From NCBI RefSeq assembly GCF_011745365.1, contig NW_024468910.1, positions 1,888,068-1,952,067 on the forward strand: a stretch of DNA of 64,000 nucleotides. Direction: 5' to 3'. Below the pieces are notes generated by a model. It did no database searches and was not told where the DNA came from. It saw only the letters and a program-made list of their open reading frames with translations. How positions within the stretch are numbered: the first letter of the stretch is position 1; every line of letters begins with the position of its first letter. Shown piece by piece: positions 45,227 to 56,618 of this stretch. The translations under genes were made by a program, and so were the position numbers. This stretch comes from Cryphonectria parasitica EP155 (lineage: Eukaryota; Ascomycota; Sordariomycetes; Diaporthales; Cryphonectriaceae).

Positions 45227-45589
45227 TATCTTGAGAGTCAAAACCGAGGGAAGCTGAGAGAGAGATGGCAGTGTCGGCTCCAGGGCCTAGGCACTGCAAT
45301 GGATAAGATAGCAGTAGCCCTGCGCCATTGATGCCGGCAGATGTGGCCGAGGTGGTTGCTGCGGCGGCGGTAGAGGTGGTCGTGGTGAAGCTGCCGCCGA
45401 TAGCGTAGCCCGTGGACTCATCCACAGTTGCGTTTGCAATCTCTTTCTATTTCCATGGTTACAGGCAGGGCTTGACGAATAAGCTCTGGCACTGAACCAG
45501 AGCCGCTCCCGCGACAGGATATTCTGGCTCCAGCACATCGACAGCCCATAATAACAACACGGCTCGGATAAACAATTCGGCGGACGTAC

Positions 45590-45835
45590 TTCATCGCGCT
45601 GTATCAGCTGCGCTCCTTCGGGCTTAAATCGATTGAGTTGTTGTATCGAATGCTTGATGAGGAGCTTGGTTGTCTGGATGCGACGCTGTGTTGAGAGGTG
45701 ATCGGTACGGAACGACCGTGTATGAGAGAGGTAGCTCGATCCTGCTGAGCCAGGCAGATCGCCATTGCTGAGATGTGCAAGATTGGTTCTCGTTAAAGGT
45801 AGAGGCGAACTTGTTCGAGTGATAAAGGCGTTCAT
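45590..45835 (-). pseudogene. Inverted, truncated relative of the 44.6-kb gene
   Basis: The frame from the ATG at 45835 reads MNAFITRTSSPL, then GSSYLSHTRSFRTDHLSTQR, RRIQTTKLLIKHSIQQLNRF and KPEGAQLIQRDE. This parallels the forward copy at 44650-44830 with about two thirds of residues alike, and the DNA is alignable. The similarity stops at about 45590, exactly where a GTACGT donor-like sequence occurs, so it could continue by splicing or be cut off there. Downstream to 45287 the sequence is Ala/Thr/Ser-rich (TTTTSTAAAATTSATSAG) and resembles the linker of a secreted or wall protein, which points to fusion with unrelated DNA. Confidence 0.4.
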
Positions 45836-46165
45836 AGCGAAAGATTTATGGGTGACTGGACTGGAGGAGAGAAAGCATTGTAAGCATTGGAGTGAGGTTG
45901 TGTACAACAACAGACCCTAACCCTCTTTACTTGCTTAGAGTGCTGAGCATTGAGAGCCAGCCAATGACGTGTGCATGAGTGGGTCCCGATCAGAAAGGTG
46001 GCCTGTGCTGCCGGAGCTTGACAACTGGCCAGCGTTGTGCCTTCTCTCTCCGTGGCCCCCCAGGCAATTGGAACGTCTTATGAAGTACATGCTGCGACAC
46101 CACGACCACCGTCAAAGCGCTCCATTTTCACCTTTCCCGCCGTAACCTGTTGTCAATTGCCCAAC

Positions 46166-49100
46166 ATGAACTACGGCAAAAAGGATGAAGATGCCGACAC
46201 CGGCTTGATCAGGGTTGACAGGACCCAGGTCTTCCAGGAAGGTCAGTTGTGTTCTCTTGTCTGCGATCCAGCTGCGCCCGCGCCCATCCCCTTCTGCTTC
46301 TTCCCCTGGCAGAGCCAGCCCACGATGCTGATGATGCTGATACCGGATCAACTGCAGCGCGTCTGTTCAACAGCTCGCCCATACAGGCCAGAAAATGTCG
46401 AATTCTCCTGACCAAGATCGCTCTCCTCCTCTACACTGGCGAGAAGTTCCCCTCCAACGAAGCCACCACCCTCTTCTTCGGTATCTCGAAACTCTTCCAG
46501 AACAAAGATGCCAGCTTGCGACAGATGGTCCACCTCGTCATCAAGGAGCTGGCACACTCCGCTGAGGATATCATCATGGTCACTAGCACAATTATGAAAG
46601 ATACTGGCGGCAGCACCGATGTCATCTATAGACCCAACGCTATTCGGGCCCTGTGCCGTATTATCGATGTATGTATAGACCAACGCTGTGTGCAACGTCC
46701 TCTTTGACTTTTCCTCGCTGACGTATCCTCTCTTGTTTTCCCTCTCCTCTAGGCGACCACTGTCCAGTCTATCGAGCGTGTCATGAAGACTGCCATTGTC
46801 GATAAGAACCCTTCCGTGTCCTCGGCCGCCCTCGTTTCCTCCTATCACCTCCTTCCCATCGCGAAAGATGTCGTCCGGCGGTGGCAGAGCGAGACACAAG
46901 AAGCTGCGGGCAGTGCCAAATCCTCGGGCGGGTTCTCTCTAGGCTTCACGTCTTCCTCTAGCCAGCTGCCCGTCAACAACTCGACCATGACACAGTACCA
47001 CGCCATCGGACTCCTGTACCAGATACGCTCCCACGACAGGATGGCCCTAGTCAAGATGGTACAGCAGTTCGGGGCTGCTGGGGCCGTCAAGAGCCCGGCT
47101 GCCATTATAATGCTTGTGCGCCTTGCAGCGCAGCTGGCTGAGGACGACCCTGGCCTGAGGAAGCCCATGATGCAGCTGCTGGACGGATGGTTGAGGCACA
47201 AGAGCGAGATGGTCAACTTCGAGGCGGCCAAGGCCATCTGCGATATGCGGGACGTGACCGATGCTGAAGTCTCTCAGGCCGTTCACGTCCTTCAGTTGTT
47301 CCTGACATCCCCTCGTGCCGTCACCAAGTTCGCCGCGCTCCGCATCCTCCACAACTTCGCTTCCTTCAAGCCGCAAGCCGTCAACGTCTGCAACCCTGAC
47401 ATTGAGCTTCTGATTTCCAACAGCAACCGCTCTATCGCAACATTTGCCATCACGACTCTCCTGAAGACCGGTAACGAAGCTAGCGTCGACCGGCTGATGA
47501 AACAGATTTCGGGCTTCATGTCGGAGATCACGGACGAGTTCAAGATCACCATCGTCGAAGCTATCCGGACACTGTGCCTCAAGTTCCCCAGCAAGCAAGC
47601 CGGCATGTTACAGTTCCTCAGCGGTATCCTCCGTGACGAGGGTGGCTACGATTTCAAGCGCGCTGTTGTCGAGAGCATGTTCGACCTGATCAAGTTCGTT
47701 CCCGATTCCAAGGAGGAAGCTCTTGCACACCTGTGCGAGTTCATCGAGGATTGCGAGTTCACAAAGCTGGCAGTTCGTATATTGAACTTGCTGGGTCTGG
47801 AGGGGCCAAAGACATCACAGCCGACAAAGTACATCCGCTACATATACAACCGCGTTGTGCTGGAGAACGCCATCGTCCGTGCGGCTGCAGTGACATCTCT
47901 GGCAAAGTTCGGTGTAGGCCAAAAGGACCCCGAGGTCAAGAGGAGCGTGCAGGTCCTGCTCACCCGCTGTCTCGATGATGTCGATGATGAGGTCAGAGAT
48001 CGCGCTGCTCTAAACCTCAGGCTGATGAGTGAGGAGGACGAGATGGCCGAGAAATTCGTCAAGAATGGTGCGTCTTGCAAACCCCCCCTCCCCACCCTCC
48101 CTCCAACTTCTTGTTGACGCTAACAATCAATGCAGACAGCATGTTCTCTCTTCCGTACTTCGAGCACCAACTTGTCATGTACGTCACATCAGATGACAAG
48201 TCAACGTTCGAGTCAGCCTTCGATATCTCCAAGATACCTGTTGTCACCAGGGAACAGGCAGACGCCGAAGACAGGACCAAGAAGCTCACAGCGTCAACGC
48301 CATCGCTCAAGCCGCCAAAGGTCGCGCCGACAAAGGCCGCACCGAGTGGAGCAGAAGCTGCGGCATCTGCTACTGCGGCGGCCCAGCAGTACGCTCAAGA
48401 GCTAATGGCCATCCCCGAGATGAAGGAGTTCGGCAACCTGCTCAAGTCGTCGGCTGTTGTTGAGCTGACAGAGGCTGAGACCGAATATGTCGTCAAGGTG
48501 GTCAAGCACATATTCAAGGAGCACATTGTTCTACAATACGACATTACAAACACCCTGGACTCCGTACTGCTGGAGAACGTGTCAGTTCTTGCATCACCGG
48601 CCGAGGATGAAGAGCTCGAAGAGGTTTTCATCATTGAGGCGGAAAAGCTCAACCAGAATGAACCCGGCAAGGTCTATGTGGCGTTCAAGAAAACCGCTGG
48701 CGAGGGTGCACTTCCCGTCACTTCCTTCTCCAACACACTCAAGTTCACTAGCAAAGAGATCGACCCCACGACGAATGAGCCAGAAGATACCGGCTACGAT
48801 GACGAGTACGAGGTGGCCGAATTTGACCTGGTCGGTAGCGACTATGTGATCCCAACCTACGCCAGCAACTTCGCGCACCTGTGGGAGCAGGTCGGCGCCT
48901 CAGGCGAAGAGGCAGAAGAAACGCTCCAGCTCGGCAGCATGAAGAGCATAGCAGGTAAGGTCTTCCGGGCCCACCCTACCCCGGGAAACCCACTACAGAA
49001 GCTGACAAGTTCCCCCACAGAGGCCACCGAGCAGCTCACCAAGGTCCTTTCCCTGCAGCCCCTGGAGGGCACCGACGTGCCCGTCAACCAGACGACACAT

Positions 49101-49253
49101 ACGCTCAAATTGCTCGGCAAATCCGTCAGCGGCGGCAAGGTTGTGGCCAATGTTCGCATGGCTTTCTCGACCAAGTCGGGCGTCACCACAAAGATCACCG
49201 TGCGCGCCGAAGAAGAAGGCGTTGCGGCCCTTGTGGTGGCTTCTGTTGCCTAA
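46166..49253 (+). CDS. SEC21: Coatomer subunit gamma (gamma-COP)
   Basis: Exons 46166-46241, 46358-46668, 46753-48067, 48136-48954 and 49021-49253 give 917 residues, the usual gamma-COP size. Introns are 66-116 bp with canonical borders. The protein is a core subunit of the COPI coat that returns cargo from Golgi to ER and buds Golgi vesicles. Residues 1-25 have the conserved DRTQVFQEAR-LFNSSPIQ; the adaptin-like HEAT solenoid (to about 550) includes CRILLTKIALLLYTGEKF, VYRPNAIRALCRI-like and YIYNRVVLENAIVRAAAVTSLAKFG. An Ala/Pro/Lys-rich hinge (about 585-620) precedes the gamma-COP appendage (about 635-917) with VVKHIFKEHIVLQYDITNTL. Start ATG at 46166 in AACATGAAC. The gene is intact and essential in yeast. 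An upstream gene start lies 330 bp away. Confidence 0.97.
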
Positions 49254-50658
49254 ATAGCATGACGCTGGTAGGAGTTGGGAAGGAGAATGAGCTTTGCTTC
49301 GGGCTTTGTCGGTGGATTGCGGAGAGGGAGAGAGAACCTTGGCGAGGAGAGAAGGTAGATGACTCCTTCTCTCTACCGTGCGTGTCTTAGGTCCGGCGTG
49401 GCATCCCCGTGGCGCAAGGTTCCTTGACGGGGGAGGGGGGCGTCTCTTGACTTGCTTGCTTGGTTGTAGACTGCAGGAAGCCAGGTAGGGCCCGAATCTT
49501 TAAAAGAACCCTGATCCTATTTTTGTTTGTTGTGTTTTTTGGTCTTATATACATATAAGAGGAATTGATTGGTAGGATGAGGAATGGATGGGGTCTAGCA
49601 TGCAATGATGGACGAGCCAAAATTGAGTGTTTTTTGCCCACTTGGAATGAATGGACCAGCTTTCTCAACCCGACTATTTGGTGCAGCAGGTCGATTTTGC
49701 CTGGCAAGAGTAGCAGACTCTCATGCTGATATCAGAATCACGAAAAAGCATCACTAGTGGAACGAAAACTCTGGGAGCAAAGATGATGGATGGATGCCTG
49801 CCTCTCACAAAAAGATATCTCGCTCTCATTTTCTTCATTCAGTCTCTGTACAGGAATAAATCCCCAATGACAACGACAACAGCCCAGTCTACTTGGCCAG
49901 CAGCAGCTCCGAAGGGTAGGCATCAAGCAAAAAGACATATCTTCTCCATCCATCCGTCTCATCGCCTTCACTCTCCGTCCTCCGCCACACGTACACCATG
50001 ACATACAACATTTATGATGCTGCCTCACCGATCTGAGGGAAAAGAAGAAGAAAAGTCCAGGGGAATCTAGAAGAAGATAGAGGGTACACAGTTTCCGACA
50101 AAAAGAAAAAATTGCTAAGGGGGTTTTGAGAATCGAAAGGTCGATGAATAAAGGTGAACACACGCCTGACGCTCGCAACTGATAATGAAAAGGCGCTCAC
50201 CGAGCATCGAAGCCAAACATTAGATCCCCGCCTCTTTTGAAAAGAAATCTCAAGCAATGAGAAGAGGACAGGTTTACTGGAGAAGGGGTTTGTGACATAA
50301 GGAAATTCGTAATCCGCCTCGAAAGGCTGCTGCCGTGATGGTGGTCTTGAAAAGTACTGCCTTTGTGTGATCTGCCGCCGCGGCTGGAATGGGCAATAGA
50401 AGCCTGCTGCCCAAAAGGGTTATCACGTCCTTTGTGGACGGGATACATGACGGATTGAACAAAAGACGGATGCCCACGACGTGGGGGTCAAGGCGTGAGA
50501 TTAACATATGGTGGTGTATCGCGCTCCAATTCGGTCAGGGATTGCAGCCACTGCTCAAGCAAGGGAGGCGGAGGCGGTAGCGGCCGGTCGTAGAGAGCGC
50601 TGTTGGGGACAGAGACCGCCGCCACGCTAGCATTACGTACGGGTCCGAACCTCTTCTC
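49254..50658. other. Intergenic region between convergent genes
   Basis: This should hold the 3' UTRs of SEC21 and the septin gene. Several ORFs of 60-146 codons exist on both strands but none looks like a protein. I see no RNA gene. Confidence 0.55.
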
Positions 50659-52268
50659 CTATCGTCGTCGGACTGGGCCATCGCGCTGCTTAAGACGGCT
50701 CGTTCGCCAGCCCTCGTACCATTGGTCCCTGCTGGCCTCGCGCAGCTCTGCGCGCCAGTCGCTGAACACCGCCTCCTTCAGCCGCAGGAAGTCGCAGTGT
50801 TCCTCGTTGTTGGGATCCGCGAAGCCCCAAGGGAACTTTCGACCAATCACCTCAGGCTCGTAAATATCAGGGCTAATGATGGACAGTGGGATGTAGGGGA
50901 TCTCCTCTTGCTGGCCCTCATCGCCTCTGTTACGCCGGGCCGAGGCGATGGACTGTCGCTTCGAGCTCTTGGACTGAGGGGACGCCTCGCCGGCCTGGAT
51001 GGGTAGCTCGTCATCATTTCCTCCCTCTTCGCCACTGGCATAGTCGGAATCCTGTGCCTCTGGTTCTTCTGCAATTTGGGTAGACGATGGCCGTGACTCC
51101 TCGTCCTCGCCGTCCTCGAGGCCTAGGACCTCCAGCGGGTCCATGTTTGCCTGCTTCAGGCTATCCCAGACCGATTTCTTGAGGACGTTCATGTGCTTGG
51201 AGGTGATGGTGTCTGCCTTGGCAACGACAGGGATGACTGTGGTCTTGCCCTGGAGCGTGCGGAAAACCTGCAGGTCGAGGTCGTCGTCCAGGCTGCCGAC
51301 GATGCGGCTATGGGCGTGGTATTTGGCATTCCCATTGGTCGCCAGAGCCCTCGCAGAGGAGATGTTCTTGTCTAGCCTAGCCGGGTCCAGAAGTATAAAG
51401 GCACAGTGAATGTGAGTATCCTGAACGCCGGGTGACCGTATGACCTTCATCTCCTCTGCAAAAGTCTCCTCAAACTTGCTTTCGACGAATGTTGACATCT
51501 CTCGAAGCTGCAGGTCCACGACATTCTTCTCCAATCCCTCTGAGTCCCACAGCGTCAGTCCGACGCGCTCGCCGTCAATCTCGCTCTCGAGGTAATGAGG
51601 AATGAAGTTGCCAGACGGCGTGGCTCGGACGCGTTCATCCTCGGGATCCATGCGAGTGCCTCGCTTATGAGGGGGAAGAGCCAACGCAGTCTTGAGGAAT
51701 TCGAGAAAAGAGGTCTTGCCAGAGCCCCGCGTGCCGATGATCAAGACGCTACAATCAGTTGAGTCGGTCAGCCCAGGTCGTCATCTCTCGGAAGGCGGGT
51801 TATTTGGTGGAGGACTTACTTGAATGGAGTCGGGTCCTTTCTACGGCGGACTCGTCGAGGGTTGTTGACGGTGGAGATTGCAGAGCTTGCGTAGCTGTAC
51901 CGTCCCCGATTCGTCATCGACTCGGTCCGCGCGTACGGATCAACCCAGTGCCCCGTGGGGATAGGGGGCACGGGGATGTCGGTGGATATGGCACGAGGCT
52001 GCTGGTCCATTGACGAGCGAGGCATGCTGCGAGGTTGTGACTCTGGGCGGTCGGAGCCAAAGATAGCAACCGAGTCTCGGGTTTCGAAGATGGGCTCCCG
52101 GAGTCCATTATAGAGCTGGGGAAGCTTGGGAGGTGGACGAGCGCGGGCTGCCAGGGTCGCCTGCCGTTGCAGTTCCGCCTCGCGGGCCTGCTGAGCCTTC
52201 TTTCCTTTCATATCGCCTGACTTTCGTCGCAACAGCATTCCGAAGGAAGAGCGATGCGGACTGCTCAT
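50659..52268 (-). CDS. Septin-type GTPase, group 5 (AspE)-like
   Basis: Two exons, 52268-51820 and 51748-50659 (intron 71 bp, GTAAGT donor), give 512 residues. An N-terminal extension of about 150 residues ends in a polybasic RRVRRRKDPTPFKN just before the P-loop, the place of the phosphoinositide-binding basic patch of septins. G motifs: G1 GTRGSGKTS; G3 DSEG in WDSEGLEKN; G4 AKAD in IPVVAKADTI; with the septin-specific VQDTHIHCAFILLDP, SLDDDLDLQVFRTL and PEVIGRKFPWG blocks. An acidic/Ser insert (about residues 340-420) interrupts the G domain after G4. There is no C-terminal coiled coil. Septins form hetero-oligomeric filaments at septa and hyphal tips; AspE-type septins are known from filamentous fungi. 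The group call is by overall look, not by phylogeny. Confidence 0.85.
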
Positions 52269-55200
52269 TCTATGGCGAGACCAAATTCGTCAAGGAAGGC
52301 TGCTGGGGCGGGGAGGCCACTAGGACGCACCAGCACCAGCAAGAGAAGGCAAGTACGGTCGACGAGTGTCCCTGTCGGCCAAGACAGGTAGGTTGAGTTT
52401 TGGGGAACGTCTTTAAAGGCGCAGTCGTCTGGTAGACGGGGTCGGTAAGGTGCACTGGGGTTGGAGTAAGGGAAGGTTGTGTTCGCAGTTGGGCACAAGA
52501 ACACGACCTCACCAGAGAGCTGGAAGGCTGGCGAAGCTGTTGGCGCTAATTTCTTCCGTGGTTGTGTGTGTGTAACCGGCGCACGGGATGGTGAGACCAC
52601 TATGACCAGGAAGCATTGTCAGTATGTTGGCGTCACGGAGCAATTGAAACGATGTTATAATCTGACGCGTTGCAGATCAAATATGTATGCTCGGCCAGCA
52701 GTAATGACGAGGGAGAGCGTGCAAACGAAGTCTCTGCACCGGCAATATAGCCTGTGTGTGCGCGGATCGAGAAGGCTGCAAGATGTGTGCGCTGTTGCGC
52801 CACCTTTCAAAACCAGTGTGGTGGAGGACTCAGAAGATGGGTGGGTGGGTGGTGTGGTGGAAGTGGGGACAGCGTCCAATTGCCACAAGGCTCTATCCGT
52901 ATAGAGACAAGGCGCTTGAGGATGCTCGGAGATGTAATCTACCTCTTGCACCAGAGTTGCCGGCAGAGCCATCCCACAAGCCACCGAACAGGCCTCACGA
53001 GACACGGTTACAACATCCAAGATGCGAGCGAGGAAAAAAGAACGGCGACGTACATCTTCGCGCAGAGGAATCTGCTTGGTCACGGAAAGAGGACTCGACT
53101 TGGACTCGAACCTGGACTCGAACCTGGACTCGGTTTGGACTCGAGGTGGACTCGAGCTGGACTCGAACCTGGACTCGAACCTGGACTCGAACCTGGACTC
53201 GAAGCTGGACTCGAAGCTGGACTCGAAGCTGGACTCGGTTTGGACTCGAGGTGGACTCGAAGCTGGACTCAAACCCTCGGCTGGGACTCGACTCTGGACT
53301 TGACTTGGACTCGAATCTGGACTCGACAATTATTGTCGATATCGCGCCAATGATGACGGGGCCGTGGATAAATTATATGCAGTGTGGACTAGTCCAATCG
53401 GGCTTAGTCAGGGGTATTGTCGAAGGCCTGTATGGGAACCCAATGATGGTGAAGTGCTGGCTATGTCGTACAGCGGCGTGTCGTTGTGCAGTGGTGATGA
53501 GCGTGGAAGGGGGAGATTTTATCAAGAGAAATGAAAATGGCAGGTAAACGAAGGTAGAGAGTGTCGAAAACGACGAGATTCGATTGGTGTGTCAACGGGA
53601 CCGCAAAAAGGTGTCGTCACGCAGCAGGATCAGCGCCTCTGCTTCTGTGGGTGGTGGACGGTATGTGAGGTGACGTTGGTGTTATCCCACCCCAGAAGGT
53701 GACGTTGGAAAATGAGCGCGGCTCTGTGTTCAGGTTTCCCAGACCGTGAACTTTGGTTTGTCGAGGGCTTGTTCTTCTGTCAATTCGACGACAATCGACG
53801 AGGAGGGGAGGAAATGAGGGAGGAAAGGAAAGGAGATAGAGGGGAAAAGAAGGCTCAACGTCGAAGATCAGAGTCCTGTGGACACAACGCAAGAAAAGAC
53901 AAGAGATGCTCCAAGCTTGGGGAAATTGCCTGGAGGAGACTGAGGGGGACTGAGGATGGACTCCGGAGGCCCTGAAATCATGAGAGCGAAATGCAGGCCA
54001 TCTGGGGTGTGGCCAGGGGTCCAGGCCTAAGCGGACCCAGGCACTGCAGGTACCGCGGCGACTTTTGTCTTCAGGGGCTCTGTCTGCACTTCAATCTGGG
54101 CGCTAAAGCCAAGCAAGGGCTCCCCACTAGCCATGCTACTGTAGCCTAATCATAGGTACTCATGGCATTATGTACTTAGCATACTATGTACTGTAGTGCA
54201 TTCGAATCCCAGCTGTGGGGGACCTAAATTGGCCCGAGCTCCTGCTTTCTTGCAGGCAACCCAATGACCCTCTAATACACCGTAATTAGCTGCTGCTACA
54301 GTATGCCCTAGCTGCTGCAGTTCCAACCCCACCCACCCACCGCGGTAGATACCGGCAGCACTATGGCCAGCTTCTCCACCAAGCTGTCTTGGAACTTGGC
54401 TTCAGCAACCACCGACACACTCCGCAGCGCCTTTCCCAACGTCCAAATTCCCGCACGCTCATGCCACCAGCGCTGCTAGTATGTAATTACCCTGTATTGA
54501 GTGAGGATGCTAGTCCTTACTATGTTCCTCAGATTGGATGGTCGAGGTTTGTCTCCCTCATCTCCGCGCCGTTGTTATTTATACTGCAAGCACAGTGTTA
54601 TTATTGGTGGCAGCAGAGTTTCGATTAGAGAGCTAGATTCTCGAAACGAAAAGAAAAGGGGGGGGGGGGGGGCTTGTCACCACCAGCATGAGAGAGACGT
54701 TGTGTCCAGAGCCGTGCAACAGCAGCCCTCCCGGCATTGCAATCTCGAGGTGTGTCCCCCTTTTAAAATTACAGGCGCCCAAGTCTTCCCCTGCCGCCAC
54801 AGCACAACCGCACAATGCCGATCCCATCTCCATCCTCTACGCCCGCGGTGGATCTCCTTTTTCTTTTCTGAACATTCTTTGCTCTCCCGGATCCTAGAAC
54901 CCTGTTCCTGTCAACTGTTCTTGCCCAGTGCATTTCCTTGTTCCTCCCCTCCTCGTAACTACTGTACTGACCGCCGCCACACTGCAAGTCCTCAGCCAGT
55001 GCAAGTCTGCAGCCAGCCATGAAGCCTTGTTTCTTGCGGCACGCCTGTGCCACATGGGACGACGGGTGCACACACACACTCTCACACACACACGAGTGGT
55101 CTCAGACCAAGGGCTAGGCGGCTAATAAATCATATACAGTACGGCGATGTCTGCTGGGGTAAGCACAATCACCCCCAGAACTGCGAGCTGCAATGAAGAT

Positions 55201-56618
55201 CTGTTGTCTCCCTTGTCCTTCGCTTCCTGTTTCTTTTACCTTACAAAATCCGCAGACGAGTAGCCGAGGAGTAGGTCCGTACTCATTTCCCCAACCCCCC
55301 CCCCCCCCCCAAAAGAAAAGGATAAGCCAGAAGTTGTTATGAAAAAGAAGGGGAGGGAAAAAAAAATTCACACCCGCCCATTCGGAGAAATAAAATGATC
55401 CATCGAAGACCACATCTGCATTTGTTTCAGCTTCAGCCCTAAGAATGGAATGGGCCCACCCTTCTCTTCACCATCTTAGCACAACTCCATCCTCTTGGCT
55501 CGGCTACAGAGGAAACAAACCTTCCCATCCGGTGTCTCTCTTCATCTTCTGGAAGTGGTTGGATGGCACGTGTGCTGGGGATAAAAGAGACATCACAACG
55601 CTGTCGAGGGACATGTCACTTGAGTCCAGGTCTAGAAATTTGCCGGCGCCGAGCTGAGCGGGCAGCGATACGTATCATTCAGTGGATAGATTAAGCCTGT
55701 TGGTGGGAGTTTCGGACGTAGCCTGAGAGATACGCTTCGCCAGCGGTTTGAGGTTTCTTTCTTAGTTAGGTCGCAAAGATCCCTTTGGGAATATGGACAT
55801 AGATAGTATCGACTCATACGACATGATCGGTCGGAAACGTCCACCCCGTGAGGAGAAGACAAGATGGTGAATCCCGTAAATACTGGCCCTCTTTACTACG
55901 GCGAAGGTGACGCCTGCCACGCACAACCATAGTGGCCATGCACGGCCATGATGCATAGAGCAAGGAAGAACAGGCGCCTGGCCAAGCTAGATCCACTACA
56001 AGGCAGAGGGATTGCTAGCATACATGCAGACTTAGACGGTCAAGGCTTCGCAAGTCTTGATACAAGAGAAACAGACATTCCCAATGACCAGCGCAACCAA
56101 CGCCCCGCCTATTTCTCGCCGCTAGGAAGCAACAACGACCAAGGAGTCTTTGCCCGTGGTCAATGAGGTACAAGATAATGCCGGTCCTTTTTTTTCTGTC
56201 GCAATCAAGATCCGTTGCTTATACATGTCTTCCTCGTTGCAAAAAGAATAGCCAAATAAGTTACATTTTCAGACCACAGGGGAAACTGCCTTGATCTCCT
56301 CATTACCTTGGCTGTAGCTCTCTGCAATACGCCAACAAGGCCCTGGCAACAGGACAACACGCTTCCCCCTCCCCCCCCCCCCCCGCCTTTTCTTTGCCGG
56401 GCCGTGTAATTGTTTTGTCAATCCCGACAGAAGGAACTGAGCCATAGGCTCAAGGGGGAAGCTCGCACTTCCTGTCCTCCATGGTTGTTCTATACTCGGT
56501 TTTGAATATCTTGTCTGTCTTCTTCCTCGCCATTCACTTTCCCAGCTCTTAACTCTCATGAATACTCCTCATCGTATGACCATCCACCTAGAAACCCGCC
56601 ACGAGTGAGCATGTACTT
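52269..56618. other. Intergenic region with a minisatellite
   Basis: The left part is the septin upstream region. Apart from the minisatellite, it has poly-G/C tracts at 54658-54672, 55295-55310 and 56371-56384, and poly-A/T patches. A TTCGAATCC box at 54205 resembles a tRNA B-box, but no foldable tRNA surrounds it. Long frames around 53 kb are products of the repeat. I see no real gene. Confidence 0.5.
53091..53327. repeat. Minisatellite of 12-bp units built on TGGACTCGAAC
   Basis: About 18 units of 12 bp, varying at the last two or three bases (AACC, AGC, GGT and GTTT variants), with higher-order repetition: the pair TTTGGACTCGAGGTGGACTCGA occurs twice. All three forward frames and at least one reverse frame stay open through it because the unit is a multiple of three and holds no stop. 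It may lie in the upstream region of the septin gene or be plain intergenic DNA. Confidence 0.85.

Noticed and set aside
53091..53327. CRISPR-like array
   Set aside because: The units are contiguous 12-bp repeats without spacers, in a eukaryotic genome.
52655..53329. A 224-codon minus-strand frame with Ser-Phe-Glu-Ser repeats
   Set aside because: The repeat part is a by-product of the stop-free 12-bp minisatellite, and the rest lacks protein-like pattern. Equivalent frames exist on the other strand.
54180..54260. tRNA-like B-box (TTCGAATCC)
   Set aside because: No matching A-box at the right distance and no cloverleaf or acceptor stem could be drawn on either strand.
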